From Ga0077555 sp031367895 (GTDB lineage: Bacteria; Pseudomonadota; Alphaproteobacteria; Rhizobiales; Hyphomicrobiaceae): DNA of 64,000 nt. Below, piece by piece: positions 1-12,354 of this stretch (positions are counted from its first letter, which is position 1; every line of letters begins with the position of its first letter). A model generated the notes under the pieces. It saw only the letters and a list, made by a program, of their open reading frames with translations, searched no databases and was not told the DNA's origin. The DNA is taken from the NCBI GenBank assembly GCA_031367895.1, contig JANLQP010000104.1, forward strand, positions 1 through 64,000, in the 5' to 3' direction. Position numbers and translations under genes: made by a program.

Positions 1-1
1 A

Positions 2-1801
<1,800 letters not shown>

Positions 1802-1843
1802 GCGAGGTGAAAGGAAGGCGTCGGACCCAGACGCGCTTAAATG

Positions 1844-1869
1844 GGTGTCAGACCCTCGGGTCTGACACC
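1844..1869. terminator. Perfect hairpin between convergent clpB and MFS gene
   Basis: A 12-bp perfect inverted repeat, GGTGTCAGACCC then GGGTCTGACACC, separated by only two bases. It lies between the converging ends of clpB and the MFS gene. No T-run follows on either side, so it may be a weak bidirectional terminator or a small palindromic repeat. A related GGTGTC/GACACC hairpin lies at 29092-29117. Confidence 0.6.
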
Positions 1870-1895
1870 GAACACCCCCGAACTCCGGCAGTGGT

Positions 1896-3077
1896 TCAAT
1901 GCGCCGTCGAATGCCGTTCGCTGCGCGCATGCGCGACCGACGTCGCGTAAGCAAGCGCCGATGCAAACACGAGAGCAACCGCCGCTGCCAGCGAGGCGCT
2001 GCGGAGATTTCCCGACTGCTCCGACATGATCCCGGCGACGGTCGGACCTGCCATTTGCCCGAAACCGAAACTCGCCGTGGTCAGCCCGATGGCGCGCTGC
2101 ACGCGCCCGCCCGCCAGCGATCGCGCGCTCATCAATCCGAGAGCGGTCAACCCCATGAATGTGCCGCCGAGAAGAATGGCTGCGACGCATACCCCTGCGA
2201 TGCTGTTCCATTCGACGCTGGCCGCGACGCCGGCGGCCTCCACGAGGCAGGCGACCGCATAGGCGCGCAAAAGGCCGATCCGCTGCGCCAGCCGTTGCCA
2301 GATCGGCACCGAGGGAATCGTCGCCAGACCGACGAGCACCCAGATCCAGGGCTCGAGTGGCCGGATCGTTTCGCTTTCGCGGACGATCGTGACCAGGAAC
2401 GTCGCAGTGATCACGTAGCCGAAACCGAACAGGCCGTGCGCCAGTGCGATGCCTGCGAGCGCCGCACCGGTCCTACGAGCCTGTTGCGGCTGCACCGTTA
2501 TGGCTGGTGTCGTGCCGGCTCGAATGAGCCGCGCGGCAATCACCGACGCAACCAGTGCCGCCAGACCTGTCGCAAGCCACATCGATTGCCAGTCGGCACC
2601 CGTGCCCGTCAGGCCCGCGACGATGACTGCCGACGCGACGATGCCGGCACCGACGCCGGCAAAATGAATGGCCGCCAATTCCCCGCGTCCGGCAGCTGCC
2701 AGACGTTCCAGCACCAGCGTCGAGGCGCAAATGATCACGAACGCGCTCGCGATGCCGCCGATGAAGCGCAGCGCCATCAGCAGCTGCAGCTCCGTGGAGA
2801 GCGCCATGCCTGCTGTCGTCGCCGTGCTGACCGCCAGCGCCGTCAGCAACCACATCCGTGGCGCTGCCGCGAACAGCGGCAACCCAACGACGAGCGCCCC
2901 GATCATGTACCCGAGAAAGTTCGCCGACGCCACGAGTCCCGCGTCGACCTTGCTCCAGCCCAGAGCCGTGATCATGACTGGAAGAATGGGCGTGTAGACG
3001 AACCGCCCGATGCCCATGGCAGCGGCCATCGCGAGAAGTCCGCCGATGGCAATCCATGCGGGATGTTTGAGGTTCAT
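1896..3077 (-). CDS. YbfB/YjiJ-family MFS transporter
   Basis: A 393-residue inner-membrane protein with about twelve hydrophobic segments. The N-terminal stretch has a GIGRFVYTPILPVM motif followed by GWSKVDAGLVASANFLGY, characteristic of the YbfB/YjiJ (DUF1228) branch of the major facilitator superfamily. Members are predicted exporters of unknown substrate. It is transcribed alone, convergent with clpB and divergent from pccB. The substrate cannot be read from the sequence. Confidence 0.85.
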   Translation of the reverse strand: MNLKHPAWIAIGGLLAMAAAMGIGRFVYTPILPVMITALGWSKVDAGLVASANFLGYMIGALVVGLPLFAAAPRMWLLTALAVSTATTAGMALSTELQLLMALRFIGGIASAFVIICASTLVLERLAAAGRGELAAIHFAGVGAGIVASAVIVAGLTGTGADWQSMWLATGLAALVASVIAARLIRAGTTPAITVQPQQARRTGAALAGIALAHGLFGFGYVITATFLVTIVRESETIRPLEPWIWVLVGLATIPSVPIWQRLAQRIGLLRAYAVACLVEAAGVAASVEWNSIAGVCVAAILLGGTFMGLTALGLMSARSLAGGRVQRAIGLTTASFGFGQMAGPTVAGIMSEQSGNLRSASLAAAVALVFASALAYATSVAHARSERHSTAH

Positions 3078-3235
3078 GGTGCTCGATCAGCAGCTGCGTC
3101 GTCGACGCGACAATACGCTGACCTCGGGTGCAAAGACATGCTTTTGCAATCACTGTCGCGCCGCATTTGCGCGATCCCACGGGCATGCTAGAGAGCCCTG
3201 ATCGGTGGTTCTCGAGAAACGGGAAAACGGGGCAC

Positions 3236-4768
<1,533 letters not shown>

Positions 4769-4832
4769 GTTGGCAAAGCCGCCGACGTCGAAACGACTTG
4801 CATCAACGCATCTGATGCATTAACATCAAACC

Positions 4833-5165
4833 ATGCGCACCACACTTGACATAGATGACGACGTTCTAGCGACGGTAAAGGATCTCGCACGGTCCGACGG
4901 CAAGACCATGGGCGCAGTCATCTCCGAGCTTGTGCGCAAGGCGCTGACCACTCCAAGCCTGACAGGCCTGTCCGAGCCGCACGCCTCGTTCGACCACGAC
5001 GATGCCCTGTTCCCGCGGTTTCCAAAGCGTGGCGGCACGCCTGTCACCAACGAACTCGTCCGGCGCGTCCAGGATGAAATCGACATCGATGATGCGACGC
5101 CCTGGGATCACGAGCGCGATAGGCCGAGGACGTTCGACGAGGCGGCGCGACGTCCGAAACGCTGA
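4833..5165 (+). CDS. VapB-type ribbon-helix-helix antitoxin
   Basis: A 110-residue protein whose first ~40 residues (MRTTLDIDDDVLATVKDLAR and onward to ELVRKAL) form a typical ribbon-helix-helix DNA-binding domain. The charged C-terminal tail would wrap around the toxin. It ends 14 bases before a PIN-domain gene, the standard antitoxin-toxin order. By analogy with VapB it would neutralise the RNase and repress its own promoter. The C-terminal half is longer than in the shortest VapB proteins. Confidence 0.8.
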   Translation: MRTTLDIDDDVLATVKDLARSDGKTMGAVISELVRKALTTPSLTGLSEPHASFDHDDALFPRFPKRGGTPVTNELVRRVQDEIDIDDATPWDHERDRPRTFDEAARRPKR

Positions 5166-5179
5166 TCGGAAACCGTGCG

Positions 5180-5608
5180 ATGCGCGCGCTCTTCGACGTG
5201 AATATCCTGCTGGCGCTGCTCGATCAAGATCACCTGCGTCATGACCACGCTCGGTCGTGGTGGGCAAGCGAACGGCGTCATGGCTGGGCGAGCTGCCCCC
5301 TCACGCAGAACGGTTTTCTTCGGATTGTCACGCAGAAGTCGTATCTGCGGCCGAAGGGGATGGCGGACGCGCTCGCGATACTCACGCTGGCAACCTCGCG
5401 GGCAGAGCACGTGTTCTGGCCCGACGATGTCTCGGTGCTCAACAGCACCCATGTCGACCACGGCCGCCTGCTCGGCCCCCGGCAGATCACGGATGTTTAT
5501 CTGCTCGCGCTGGCAGTTCAGCATGGCGGTCGCCTTGTCACGCTCGACCGCGGGATCTCACTGGCGGCCGTCCGGGGCGCGACGGCTGAGAATCTGGTTT
5601 TCGTCTAA
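5180..5608 (+). CDS. VapC-type PIN-domain toxin RNase
   Basis: A 142-residue PIN-domain protein, probably a Mg-dependent RNase toxin. Acidic residues are seen at D6 (LFDVNIL), D105 (ITDVYLLA) and D123 (TLDRG). In many relatives an acidic residue lies in the TENG-like motif; here the sequence is TQNG (residues 42-45), so that acid is a glutamine. Gln is also found in some members of this branch, so the protein may still be active. It is coupled to the antitoxin gene upstream. Family assignment is firm; activity is inferred. Confidence 0.85.
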   Translation: MRALFDVNILLALLDQDHLRHDHARSWWASERRHGWASCPLTQNGFLRIVTQKSYLRPKGMADALAILTLATSRAEHVFWPDDVSVLNSTHVDHGRLLGPRQITDVYLLALAVQHGGRLVTLDRGISLAAVRGATAENLVFV

Positions 5609-5631
5609 AACTCGAGAGTTCGGAGCCCGCG

Positions 5632-6450
5632 ATGCAGCACCTCACCGTCAACAACCACGACATGCCCTACATTGTGCTAGGCACTGGCGAGCCACTCGTC
5701 TGCATTCACGGCTCCCTCGGAGATTTCCGCTCGTGGAATCCGGTGCTTGGGCCGCTGTCAAAGCGCTACCGCCTGATCGTTCCCAGTCTACGCCATTTCT
5801 TTCCCGCGCAATGGGACGGCAAGGGGCCGGGCTTCACGATTCTGCAGCATGTCTCTGACGTGATCGCCTTTATCGAAGGCTTGAAACTTGGTCGCGTACA
5901 CCTGATGGGCCATTCGCGCGGCGGGCACATCGCTTTTCGCGTGGCGCAACAGCGGTCCGATCTTCTACGCACAGCCATTCTGGCGGAACCCGGCGGCGAG
6001 CTTGATACTTCGCTCATGCCGCCTGGGCAGGCGCCCTCCGCCGCGCGCGCACAGAGCATTGTCCAAGCCGCCGAGAAAATCGCCGCGGGTGACGTCGAAG
6101 GCGGACTGCGCGCGTTCGTCGATCGCATCGATGGTCCGGGAACGTGGGACAAGCGCCCGGCTGCCGCCAAGCAACTGCGCCGCGATAATGCCCACACGCT
6201 GATCGGCCAGATCAACGAGCAGCGCCAGCCCTTCACGCGCGCCGAGGCCGAAGCAATCCGAACGCCTAGCCTCTTCATCGGCGGTGCGAAAACGCCGGGC
6301 ATGCTGCCAGTCGTGCTTCGCGCACTGGCGGGTGCGGTGCCGAACGCCGAGATGAAGCTCATCCCCGAAACGACGCACGTCATGTTTGATCAAGCTCCGG
6401 TCGGCTACTCCGAGATCGTGCTCGATTTCCTCGGACGCCACCCCGGTTGA
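5632..6450 (+). CDS. Alpha/beta hydrolase
   Basis: A 272-residue alpha/beta-hydrolase fold protein with the oxyanion-hole motif CIHGSLGDFRSW near residue 24 and the nucleophile elbow GHSRGG (Ser about residue 95). The His is probably in the ETTHVMFDQ motif near the C-terminus. No signal peptide is visible, so it is probably cytosolic. It starts 23 bases after the vapC stop codon, and the neighbours do not reveal a substrate. An esterase, epoxide hydrolase-like or C-C hydrolase role is possible. Confidence 0.82.
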   Translation: MQHLTVNNHDMPYIVLGTGEPLVCIHGSLGDFRSWNPVLGPLSKRYRLIVPSLRHFFPAQWDGKGPGFTILQHVSDVIAFIEGLKLGRVHLMGHSRGGHIAFRVAQQRSDLLRTAILAEPGGELDTSLMPPGQAPSAARAQSIVQAAEKIAAGDVEGGLRAFVDRIDGPGTWDKRPAAAKQLRRDNAHTLIGQINEQRQPFTRAEAEAIRTPSLFIGGAKTPGMLPVVLRALAGAVPNAEMKLIPETTHVMFDQAPVGYSEIVLDFLGRHPG

Positions 6451-6580
6451 CCCGCTGCCGATGCGCGGCCCTTTCCCTCCCTGCCTCCTGTGCTACGCTC
6501 GGCGCACAAACCAGAACCGGCACCCGTCTCGGCCGGCCCAGATCCAACGCATTTGCCATCACATCTGAGTGAGAGAAAAC

Positions 6581-7942
6581 ATGTCAGCCACCACCGCCGC
6601 CGCCACCGAGGTCACCAAGGGCCTCGCCACCTGGGCCGCCGCCTACAACACCAAGCTCGCGACACCCGACGCCGATACCTGGGCGAAGCACGCCCTGCTC
6701 GACTGGTTCGCGTGCGCGATCGCTGGCGCCAGGGAGCCGTTGACCGACATCCTCGCCGAGGAATTCAAGAGTAGCACCGGCGGGGCATCCACGTTGATCG
6801 CGCGTGGTGCCAAGGCAAGCCCTCATGACGCAGCGCTCGTGAACGGCGCGGCTTCGCACGCGCTCGACTACGACGACGTCAACCAGATGATGGGCGGCCA
6901 TCCGACCGTGCCCGTTGCCGCCGCCGTGCTCGCCCTCGGTGAAGCGCTCGGCAAGAGCGGCCGCGACATGCTCACGGCGTTCATCGCCGGCTACGAGGTT
7001 GAATGTCAGCTCGGACAGATGGCCGGCGACAAGCACTATGATCTAGGGTTCCATGCGACTGGCACCTACGGCACGTTCGGCGCGACCGCCGGCGTCGCCA
7101 AGCTGATGGGCCTCGATGCCGACAAGACCATGATGGCGCTCGGCATCGCCGCGTCGCAGGCGTCCGGCTTGAAAATCAACTTCGGCACCATGACAAAACC
7201 GCTGCACGCCGGCAAAGCCGCCATGAACGGCCTCATCGCCGCCCGCCTCGCGGCGCGCGATTTCACGGCCCGCGGCGATGCGATCGAGGCGCCGCAAGGC
7301 TTCATCGCCACACAGGTGCCGGGGTTCAAGCCGGCCACCGTCCGGCCGAATGCAAAAGCGCCGCTGGCCGTTGAATCGAACCTCTTCAAGTACCACGCCG
7401 CCTGCTATCTGACGCACTCCTCGATCGAGGCGATCCGCGAGCTGAAGCGCCAGCACAACATCAGCGTCGACGACATGAAGGTGATGACGCTGCACGTCGA
7501 CGCTGGTCACACCAAGGTCTGCGATATCGCCGAGCCGAAATCTGGCCTCGAGATCAAGTTCGCGATCCGGCATCTTTCAGGCATGGCGCTCGCGGGCGAG
7601 GACACGGCAGCGCTCGGCACGTACTCCGATCAGAACGCCCTCGACCAGCGTTTCGTTGCTCTCCGCGAGCGCATCAAGCTCGACACCAAGCCGGACCCGA
7701 AGCGGCACCGTCATGGTGCCACCGTCTCGATCGAGCTGAAGGACGGCCGCACGCTCAAGACCGACTTCAATGTCGGCGTACCCGCGAAAGACGTGGCTGC
7801 GCAGGGCGAAAAACTCGAGGCCAAGTTCCACGCGCTCGCCGAGCCGGTGATCGGCCGCGCCAAAACGAAGACAGCGATCGGCCTCATCAACCGCTTCGAG
7901 TCGTTGCCGAACCTGAAGACGCTGATGGAAGCGATTGCGTGA
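6581..7942 (+). CDS. MmgE/PrpD family protein
   Basis: A 453-residue member of the MmgE/PrpD family, which includes 2-methylcitrate dehydratase, cis-aconitate decarboxylase and several uncharacterised dehydratases. Typical family signatures are NGAASHALDYDDVNQ near residue 90, ATGTYGTFGATAGVAKL, and the KPLHAGKAAMNGL block. I take the ATG at 6581, which follows a GAGAGAAAAC ribosome site; an alternative GTG lies at 6569. A CaiB/BaiF CoA-transferase gene follows, a common pairing in Rhizobiales that suggests degradation of an organic acid. A citrate-specific role is not supported because no prpB or prpC is nearby. Confidence 0.88.
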   Translation: MSATTAAATEVTKGLATWAAAYNTKLATPDADTWAKHALLDWFACAIAGAREPLTDILAEEFKSSTGGASTLIARGAKASPHDAALVNGAASHALDYDDVNQMMGGHPTVPVAAAVLALGEALGKSGRDMLTAFIAGYEVECQLGQMAGDKHYDLGFHATGTYGTFGATAGVAKLMGLDADKTMMALGIAASQASGLKINFGTMTKPLHAGKAAMNGLIAARLAARDFTARGDAIEAPQGFIATQVPGFKPATVRPNAKAPLAVESNLFKYHAACYLTHSSIEAIRELKRQHNISVDDMKVMTLHVDAGHTKVCDIAEPKSGLEIKFAIRHLSGMALAGEDTAALGTYSDQNALDQRFVALRERIKLDTKPDPKRHRHGATVSIELKDGRTLKTDFNVGVPAKDVAAQGEKLEAKFHALAEPVIGRAKTKTAIGLINRFESLPNLKTLMEAIA

Positions 7943-7944
7943 GT

Positions 7945-8068
7945 GCAGTTGTGAAGTCGTGAATTGGTGAATGCGTGAGTAGGCAGCTGTCGCTCCGAAT
8001 TCAGGACCATTTCGCGACTTCACTATTTCAACAATTCACGTAACTCCCGCAGTCACGAATTCACGGCT
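7945..8068. repeat. GTGAATT-rich quasi-palindromic intergenic element
   Basis: The gap between the MmgE/PrpD and CoA-transferase genes is built from short inverted copies. CGTGAATTGGTGAA (7958-7971) is mirrored with one mismatch by bases 8027-8040, GAAGTCG (7953-7959) is mirrored by CGACTTC (8015-8021), and the self-complementary CACGAATTCACG lies at 8054-8065. The base composition is more AT-rich than its surroundings. It looks like a degraded intergenic repeat rather than a gene. Confidence 0.45.
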
Positions 8069-8078
8069 CCTTCTGCAC

Positions 8079-9320
8079 ATGCCTCAACCCAAGCCCACCG
8101 GCGCGCTCGACGGCGTCGTCGTCATCGACTTCACACAGATGTTGTCCGGTCCGTTTGCGGCGATGCTGCTGGCGGATCAGGGCGCGCGCGTCATCAAGAT
8201 CGAGCCGCCGGGCGGCGACCAGACGCGCAAGTTCGGACCGTTCCGCGCCGGGCAGTTGACGATGGCGGACGGCGGATACGGCGGTTATTTCGCCTCTACC
8301 AACCGCAACAAAGAATCGCTCGTCGTCGATCTCAAATCGCCGGAAGGCCGCGCGGTCATCGAGCGTTTGGTGGCGAAGGCCGACATACTGATCGAGAACT
8401 TCCGTTCCGGCGTCATGGAACGGCTCGGTCTTGGTTATGAAGCGCTTGCGAAAATCAACCCGCGTCTCGTCTACGGCGCCATTCGCGGCTTCGGCGACGC
8501 CCGCACGGGCAAGAGCCCCTACGGCGAGTGGCCGGCTTACGACGTCGTCGCGCAGGCGATGGGCGGCATCATGGGCATTACATCCACGAAACCCGGCGGC
8601 CAGCCGACCAAGATCGGGCCCGGCGTCGGCGACATCGTGCCGGCGATGCAGTGCGCGTTCGGCCTCGTCTCGGCGCTCTATCGCGCACGCGGCACCGGCC
8701 AGGGCCAGTTCGTCGACGTCGCCATGGTCGATGGCGTGCTCGCCTTGTGCGAGCGCATCGTCTTCCAGCACAGTATCGACGGCAGCGTCCCCGGCCCCGA
8801 GGGCAACAGCCACCCGTTGCTCTGCCCCTACGGTTTGTTTCAGGCGAAAGACGGTTGGGTCGCGATCGGCTGCCCGCACGACGAATTCTGGAAGCTGCTT
8901 GCACGCTCCATGGGCCTTGGTGAAATGGCGGACGATCCGCGCTATGCGGTAATTTCCGAGCGTTTGAAGCGCCGTGCCGATGTCGAGGGCGCCGTCACTG
9001 CCTGGACCAGCGCGCGCACGAAGGCCGAAATCTCAACCGTGCTTGGCGGCAAGGTTCCGTTTGGCCCCGTGCAGCAGGTGGACGAGATCTTCGCCGACCC
9101 GCACACCGCCGCACGCGGAATGCTTGCAACGGTTGAGTTGCCCGGCTGCCCCGATCACCCGCTCGTCATCGCCGGCACGGCCGTCAAAATGACCGCAACG
9201 CCCGGCGGTGTCCGCACACGTGCCCCACTCACAGGCGAACACACGGCGAGGGTGCTCGGCGACTTCGGATTTACAGAGATCGAGGTCGCCAAGCTGCGCA
9301 CAGCGAAGGCGGTGGGCTGA
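8079..9320 (+). CDS. CaiB/BaiF family CoA-transferase
   Basis: A 413-residue family III CoA-transferase, which moves CoA between carboxylic acids by way of an aspartyl thioester. The N-terminus has the usual DFTQMLSGPFAAMLLADQGA block. Further family blocks are NRNKESLVVDLKSPEGR and ENFRSGVMERLGLGY; the catalytic Asp is expected in the middle (VDVAMVDGVLAL). It follows an MmgE/PrpD gene after a repeat-filled gap, and both probably act on the same organic acid. The exact acid is unknown. A strong hairpin follows the gene. Confidence 0.9.
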   Translation: MPQPKPTGALDGVVVIDFTQMLSGPFAAMLLADQGARVIKIEPPGGDQTRKFGPFRAGQLTMADGGYGGYFASTNRNKESLVVDLKSPEGRAVIERLVAKADILIENFRSGVMERLGLGYEALAKINPRLVYGAIRGFGDARTGKSPYGEWPAYDVVAQAMGGIMGITSTKPGGQPTKIGPGVGDIVPAMQCAFGLVSALYRARGTGQGQFVDVAMVDGVLALCERIVFQHSIDGSVPGPEGNSHPLLCPYGLFQAKDGWVAIGCPHDEFWKLLARSMGLGEMADDPRYAVISERLKRRADVEGAVTAWTSARTKAEISTVLGGKVPFGPVQQVDEIFADPHTAARGMLATVELPGCPDHPLVIAGTAVKMTATPGGVRTRAPLTGEHTARVLGDFGFTEIEVAKLRTAKAVG

Positions 9321-9395
9321 CGCTCTCAATCACCTACGGGTTGCCCGGTCTAATACCGTTGTGCAGATTGTTTGACCTGTGCTTCGCCGCTGCCC

Positions 9396-9436
9396 GCGCC
9401 ATCCGGCCGGCTCCCTGCAGGGGAGTCGGATGGCGC
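9396..9436. terminator. Hairpin between convergent CoA-transferase and degP genes
   Basis: A 10-bp perfect stem, GCGCCATCCG (9396-9405) with CGGATGGCGC (9427-9436), encloses a second inner stem CTCCC/GGGAG. It lies between two converging genes and probably ends transcription from one or both sides. No T-run of note follows. Confidence 0.55.
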
Positions 9437-9539
9437 AAAGTAAAAGCGATACCGGCGCCTGGCTGATCGATGACAGGTCGAACATTTTGCTCGCCGGTCT
9501 AACGCTCTGCAAGCGGCGCGTAGGCCGGGAACCGGACGC

Positions 9540-11051
9540 TCACTCGATCGGGACGGCGACGAAGCGCAAATCACCCTTGCCTTCTTCGATCCGCAGCAAC
9601 ACTTGCTTGCGGCCGGCCTTCTTCACCTTCTCGATTGCCTTGCTGACATCCTCGACAGAGGTCACCGGGTCCTGCGCGGCTTCAACGATGACATCGCCGG
9701 CCTTGATGCCCTTCTGCGCCGCCTGACTGGCCGGATCGACCTCGACGACGACCACACCCTTCACTTTCGGATCGATCTTGTGCTTGGTGCGCAGTTCGTC
9801 GGTGATCGCCGAAAGGCCGAGACCGATCAGTGCCTTGCCCGGGGCCTTGTCCGCGCCGGGCTTCTTTGAATCCTTGTCGTCCTTCTTGTCCTCGTCCTCC
9901 TGCAGGCGTCCGACGACGGCCTTCAGCACCTTCTTCTGGCCCTTGCGCAGCACCTCGACGTCGACTGTGCGGCCGACCGGCGTCTGCGAGACGACACGCG
10001 GCAGCCCGCGCATGGTGGATACATCCTTGCCGTCGAACTTGGTCACCACGTCGCCCGCCTCGATGCCGGCCTTGGCGGCCGGGCCGTCCGGCGTCACGCC
10101 GGAGATCAGCGCGCCGGTGTTCTCCTTGACGCCGAGCGTCTCGGCGATGTCGTCGGTGACGGACTGGATCTTGACGCCGAGCCAGCCACGGCGTGTCTCG
10201 CCGAACTGCTTCAACTGCTCGACGACGGACATGACCGTGTCGGACGGGACCGCGAAACCGATACCGATCGAGCCACCAGTCGGGGAGATGATGGCCGTGT
10301 TCACGCCGATCACTTCGCCGTCCATGCTGAACAGCGGACCACCGGAGTTGCCCTTGTTGATCGCGGCGTCCGTCTGCAGGAAGTCGTCGTAGGGTCCCGA
10401 ATTGATATCGCGCTGCTTGGCCGAGATAATGCCGACCGTCACCGAACCGCCGAGGCCGAACGGGTTGCCGATCGCCATCACCCAATCACCGACCTTCATG
10501 CCCTGTGAGCTGCCGAACGGCACAGACTTGAGCGGTTTTTTCGGCGTCACCTTGAGCAATGCCAGATCCGTCTTGGTGTCCTTGCCGAGAACCTTGTCGA
10601 CCTTCAGTTTCGAGCCGTCGGAAAAGTTGATGATGATCTCGTCTGCGCCTTCGATCACGTGATGGTTGGTGACGATCAGACCTTCCTTGGCGTCGATGAC
10701 GAAGCCGGAGCCGAGTGAGGAGACCTTGCGGTCAGTCGGCTGGCGGCCGCCGCGCTTATTGAAGAAGTCCTCGAAGAACTCTTCGAAGGGCGATCCCTTC
10801 GGCACGTTCGGCAGTGGCACGCCCTGCGGGCCCTTCACGGTCTGACTGGTCGAAATATTGACCACCGCGTCGATCAGCCTCTCCGCGAGCGGTGCAACCG
10901 ACTGCGGACCGATGCGCCCCTGCGCCAGCACGGGTGCGGTCATCGGCAGGGTCAATGGTAGAGAAACGGCTAGGACCGCCAGCACTGAGGTGGCGCATGC
11001 CCAGCGCGACGTGGCCGACTTCGCTGTGCGGGCGTTGGCAATAGGTGTCAT
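9540..11051 (-). CDS. DegP/HtrA-family periplasmic serine protease
   Basis: A 503-residue Do-family serine endopeptidase that degrades or refolds damaged envelope proteins. A signal peptide with hydrophobic core ATSVLAVLAVSLPLTLPM ends near ALAQ. The trypsin-like domain has His131 (TNHHV), Asp162 (TDLALL) and Ser236 (GNSGGP), followed by two PDZ domains. I chose the ATG at 11051 because GAGGA lies six bases upstream; an in-frame ATG at 11057 abuts that site. A Lys/Asp-rich linker (EDEDKKDDKD) separates the PDZ domains. It is transcribed alone. DegQ or MucD are equivalent names. Confidence 0.94.
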   Translation of the reverse strand: MTPIANARTAKSATSRWACATSVLAVLAVSLPLTLPMTAPVLAQGRIGPQSVAPLAERLIDAVVNISTSQTVKGPQGVPLPNVPKGSPFEEFFEDFFNKRGGRQPTDRKVSSLGSGFVIDAKEGLIVTNHHVIEGADEIIINFSDGSKLKVDKVLGKDTKTDLALLKVTPKKPLKSVPFGSSQGMKVGDWVMAIGNPFGLGGSVTVGIISAKQRDINSGPYDDFLQTDAAINKGNSGGPLFSMDGEVIGVNTAIISPTGGSIGIGFAVPSDTVMSVVEQLKQFGETRRGWLGVKIQSVTDDIAETLGVKENTGALISGVTPDGPAAKAGIEAGDVVTKFDGKDVSTMRGLPRVVSQTPVGRTVDVEVLRKGQKKVLKAVVGRLQEDEDKKDDKDSKKPGADKAPGKALIGLGLSAITDELRTKHKIDPKVKGVVVVEVDPASQAAQKGIKAGDVIVEAAQDPVTSVEDVSKAIEKVKKAGRKQVLLRIEEGKGDLRFVAVPIE

Positions 11052-11281
11052 GTGCATTCCTCGCTGGGCCGGGCGCTCGCGGACCCCCGTGTTGCCGGGT
11101 TGAATTCGTCCGTGTGGCCGGTTTGGCACTCCGGGCTATCCATTGGTGCGAAAATGACCGGAGTCAACGGCAGGACTAGGGCAAACAGCCGTGATCGCCG
11201 GTCATATAACGAAGGGGCGGACGAGCGCTCTGCCCCTCCGTCCCTGAGATTGCCCCGAGATTGCGCTGAGGTTTCCCGTTC

Positions 11282-12289
11282 TCAGCTACCCGGCAGATCG
11301 TGGATCTCTGGAAAGAACAGGTCCTTCCAGTCGGCCGTCTTCACCTTGATCGTGCCAACAGAATGCATGAACTCGACGAATTTCAGCGTGTGCTCCGGCA
11401 CCATGGTCCACTTGACCTGCGGGCCGCCGGCGATCTCCGTCACCTTCTCGATCGTCATCTTGGCCTTGTTGGCATCGATCCAGTACTGCGAGGCCTTCTT
11501 CAGGTCCTTGTTCACCAGTTCCGTTGCCTCGCGCATGGCACTGACGATCGCCTTGAACAGGACCGGGTTCTTGGCGCGGAACTCCGAAGTCGCCCAGCCC
11601 ACCGTCAATGTATGCGGCCCGCCGAACACATCGAACGAATTGAGCACCGTGTGGATGCCGGGCGTCTCGAGTTGTTGCGACTGATAGGGTGGCACCGAGA
11701 ACACGCTGTTGATGCCCGAGCCGGCGAGCAGAGCCACCGTCGAGTCGGGCGGCGACATTGCAACCGTCAGCGGATCGAGCTTGGCGTACTCGGCATTGCC
11801 CCACTGCTTGGCTGCTGCCATATGCAGGATGATCGCCTGGATCGAGACCTTCACCGAGGGCAGCGCGATCTTGTCCTCGGTCGTGAAGTCCGCGATCGTC
11901 TTCGCTTTCGGATTGCGCGTGTTGAGCAGGATGGGTTGCGAGGTGAAGGCACCGAAGCTCTTCACCGCCTGCGGCGTGCCCCGCGTCTTGGCCCAGAGTG
12001 TGAGCAATCCCGGCACGCCACCCGCAACGAGCTCCACCGAGCCCGACAGCAGTGCATCGTTGATGGCGGCCGGGCCGCTGATGATGGTCCAGTTCACCTT
12101 CACATCAGGAAGACCGGCAGCCTTCGCGTGCTTCTCGATCAACCCCTCGCGTTCCATCACGTTGAACTGCAGGTAGCCCATCGAGAATTGCCGCACGATC
12201 TTGATCTCGGACACCTCGGCCGCGGCGCTTCCCGCCCAGGCGAGCAGCGAAACCATGCCTGCCGCCGCCTTCAACCACTTCGCCAACAT
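11282..12289 (-). CDS. ABC transporter substrate-binding protein, NMT1/SsuA type
   Basis: A 335-residue periplasmic binding protein with a signal peptide (hydrophobic core near residues 8-22, ending SAAAEV). The body resembles the NMT1/SsuA/TauA family, receptors for nitrate, sulfonates, taurine or thiamine precursors. The ATG at 12289 is preceded by an AGGGAGAAG ribosome site. An SDR gene lies 65 bases upstream on the same strand, but no permease or ATPase gene is adjacent, so this is an orphan receptor and the ligand is unknown. Confidence 0.85.
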   Translation of the reverse strand: MLAKWLKAAAGMVSLLAWAGSAAAEVSEIKIVRQFSMGYLQFNVMEREGLIEKHAKAAGLPDVKVNWTIISGPAAINDALLSGSVELVAGGVPGLLTLWAKTRGTPQAVKSFGAFTSQPILLNTRNPKAKTIADFTTEDKIALPSVKVSIQAIILHMAAAKQWGNAEYAKLDPLTVAMSPPDSTVALLAGSGINSVFSVPPYQSQQLETPGIHTVLNSFDVFGGPHTLTVGWATSEFRAKNPVLFKAIVSAMREATELVNKDLKKASQYWIDANKAKMTIEKVTEIAGGPQVKWTMVPEHTLKFVEFMHSVGTIKVKTADWKDLFFPEIHDLPGS

Positions 12290-12354
12290 CGTTGGTCTTC
12301 TCCCTGGTCGTTTCTGTCGCGTTTCGTCAGACCTCGGCTGGCGCCTGTTGGGCA

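Noticed and set aside
3128..3235. An earlier start for pccB
   Set aside because: The extra 36 residues do not resemble PccB proteins, and the ATG at 3236 matches homologue starts.
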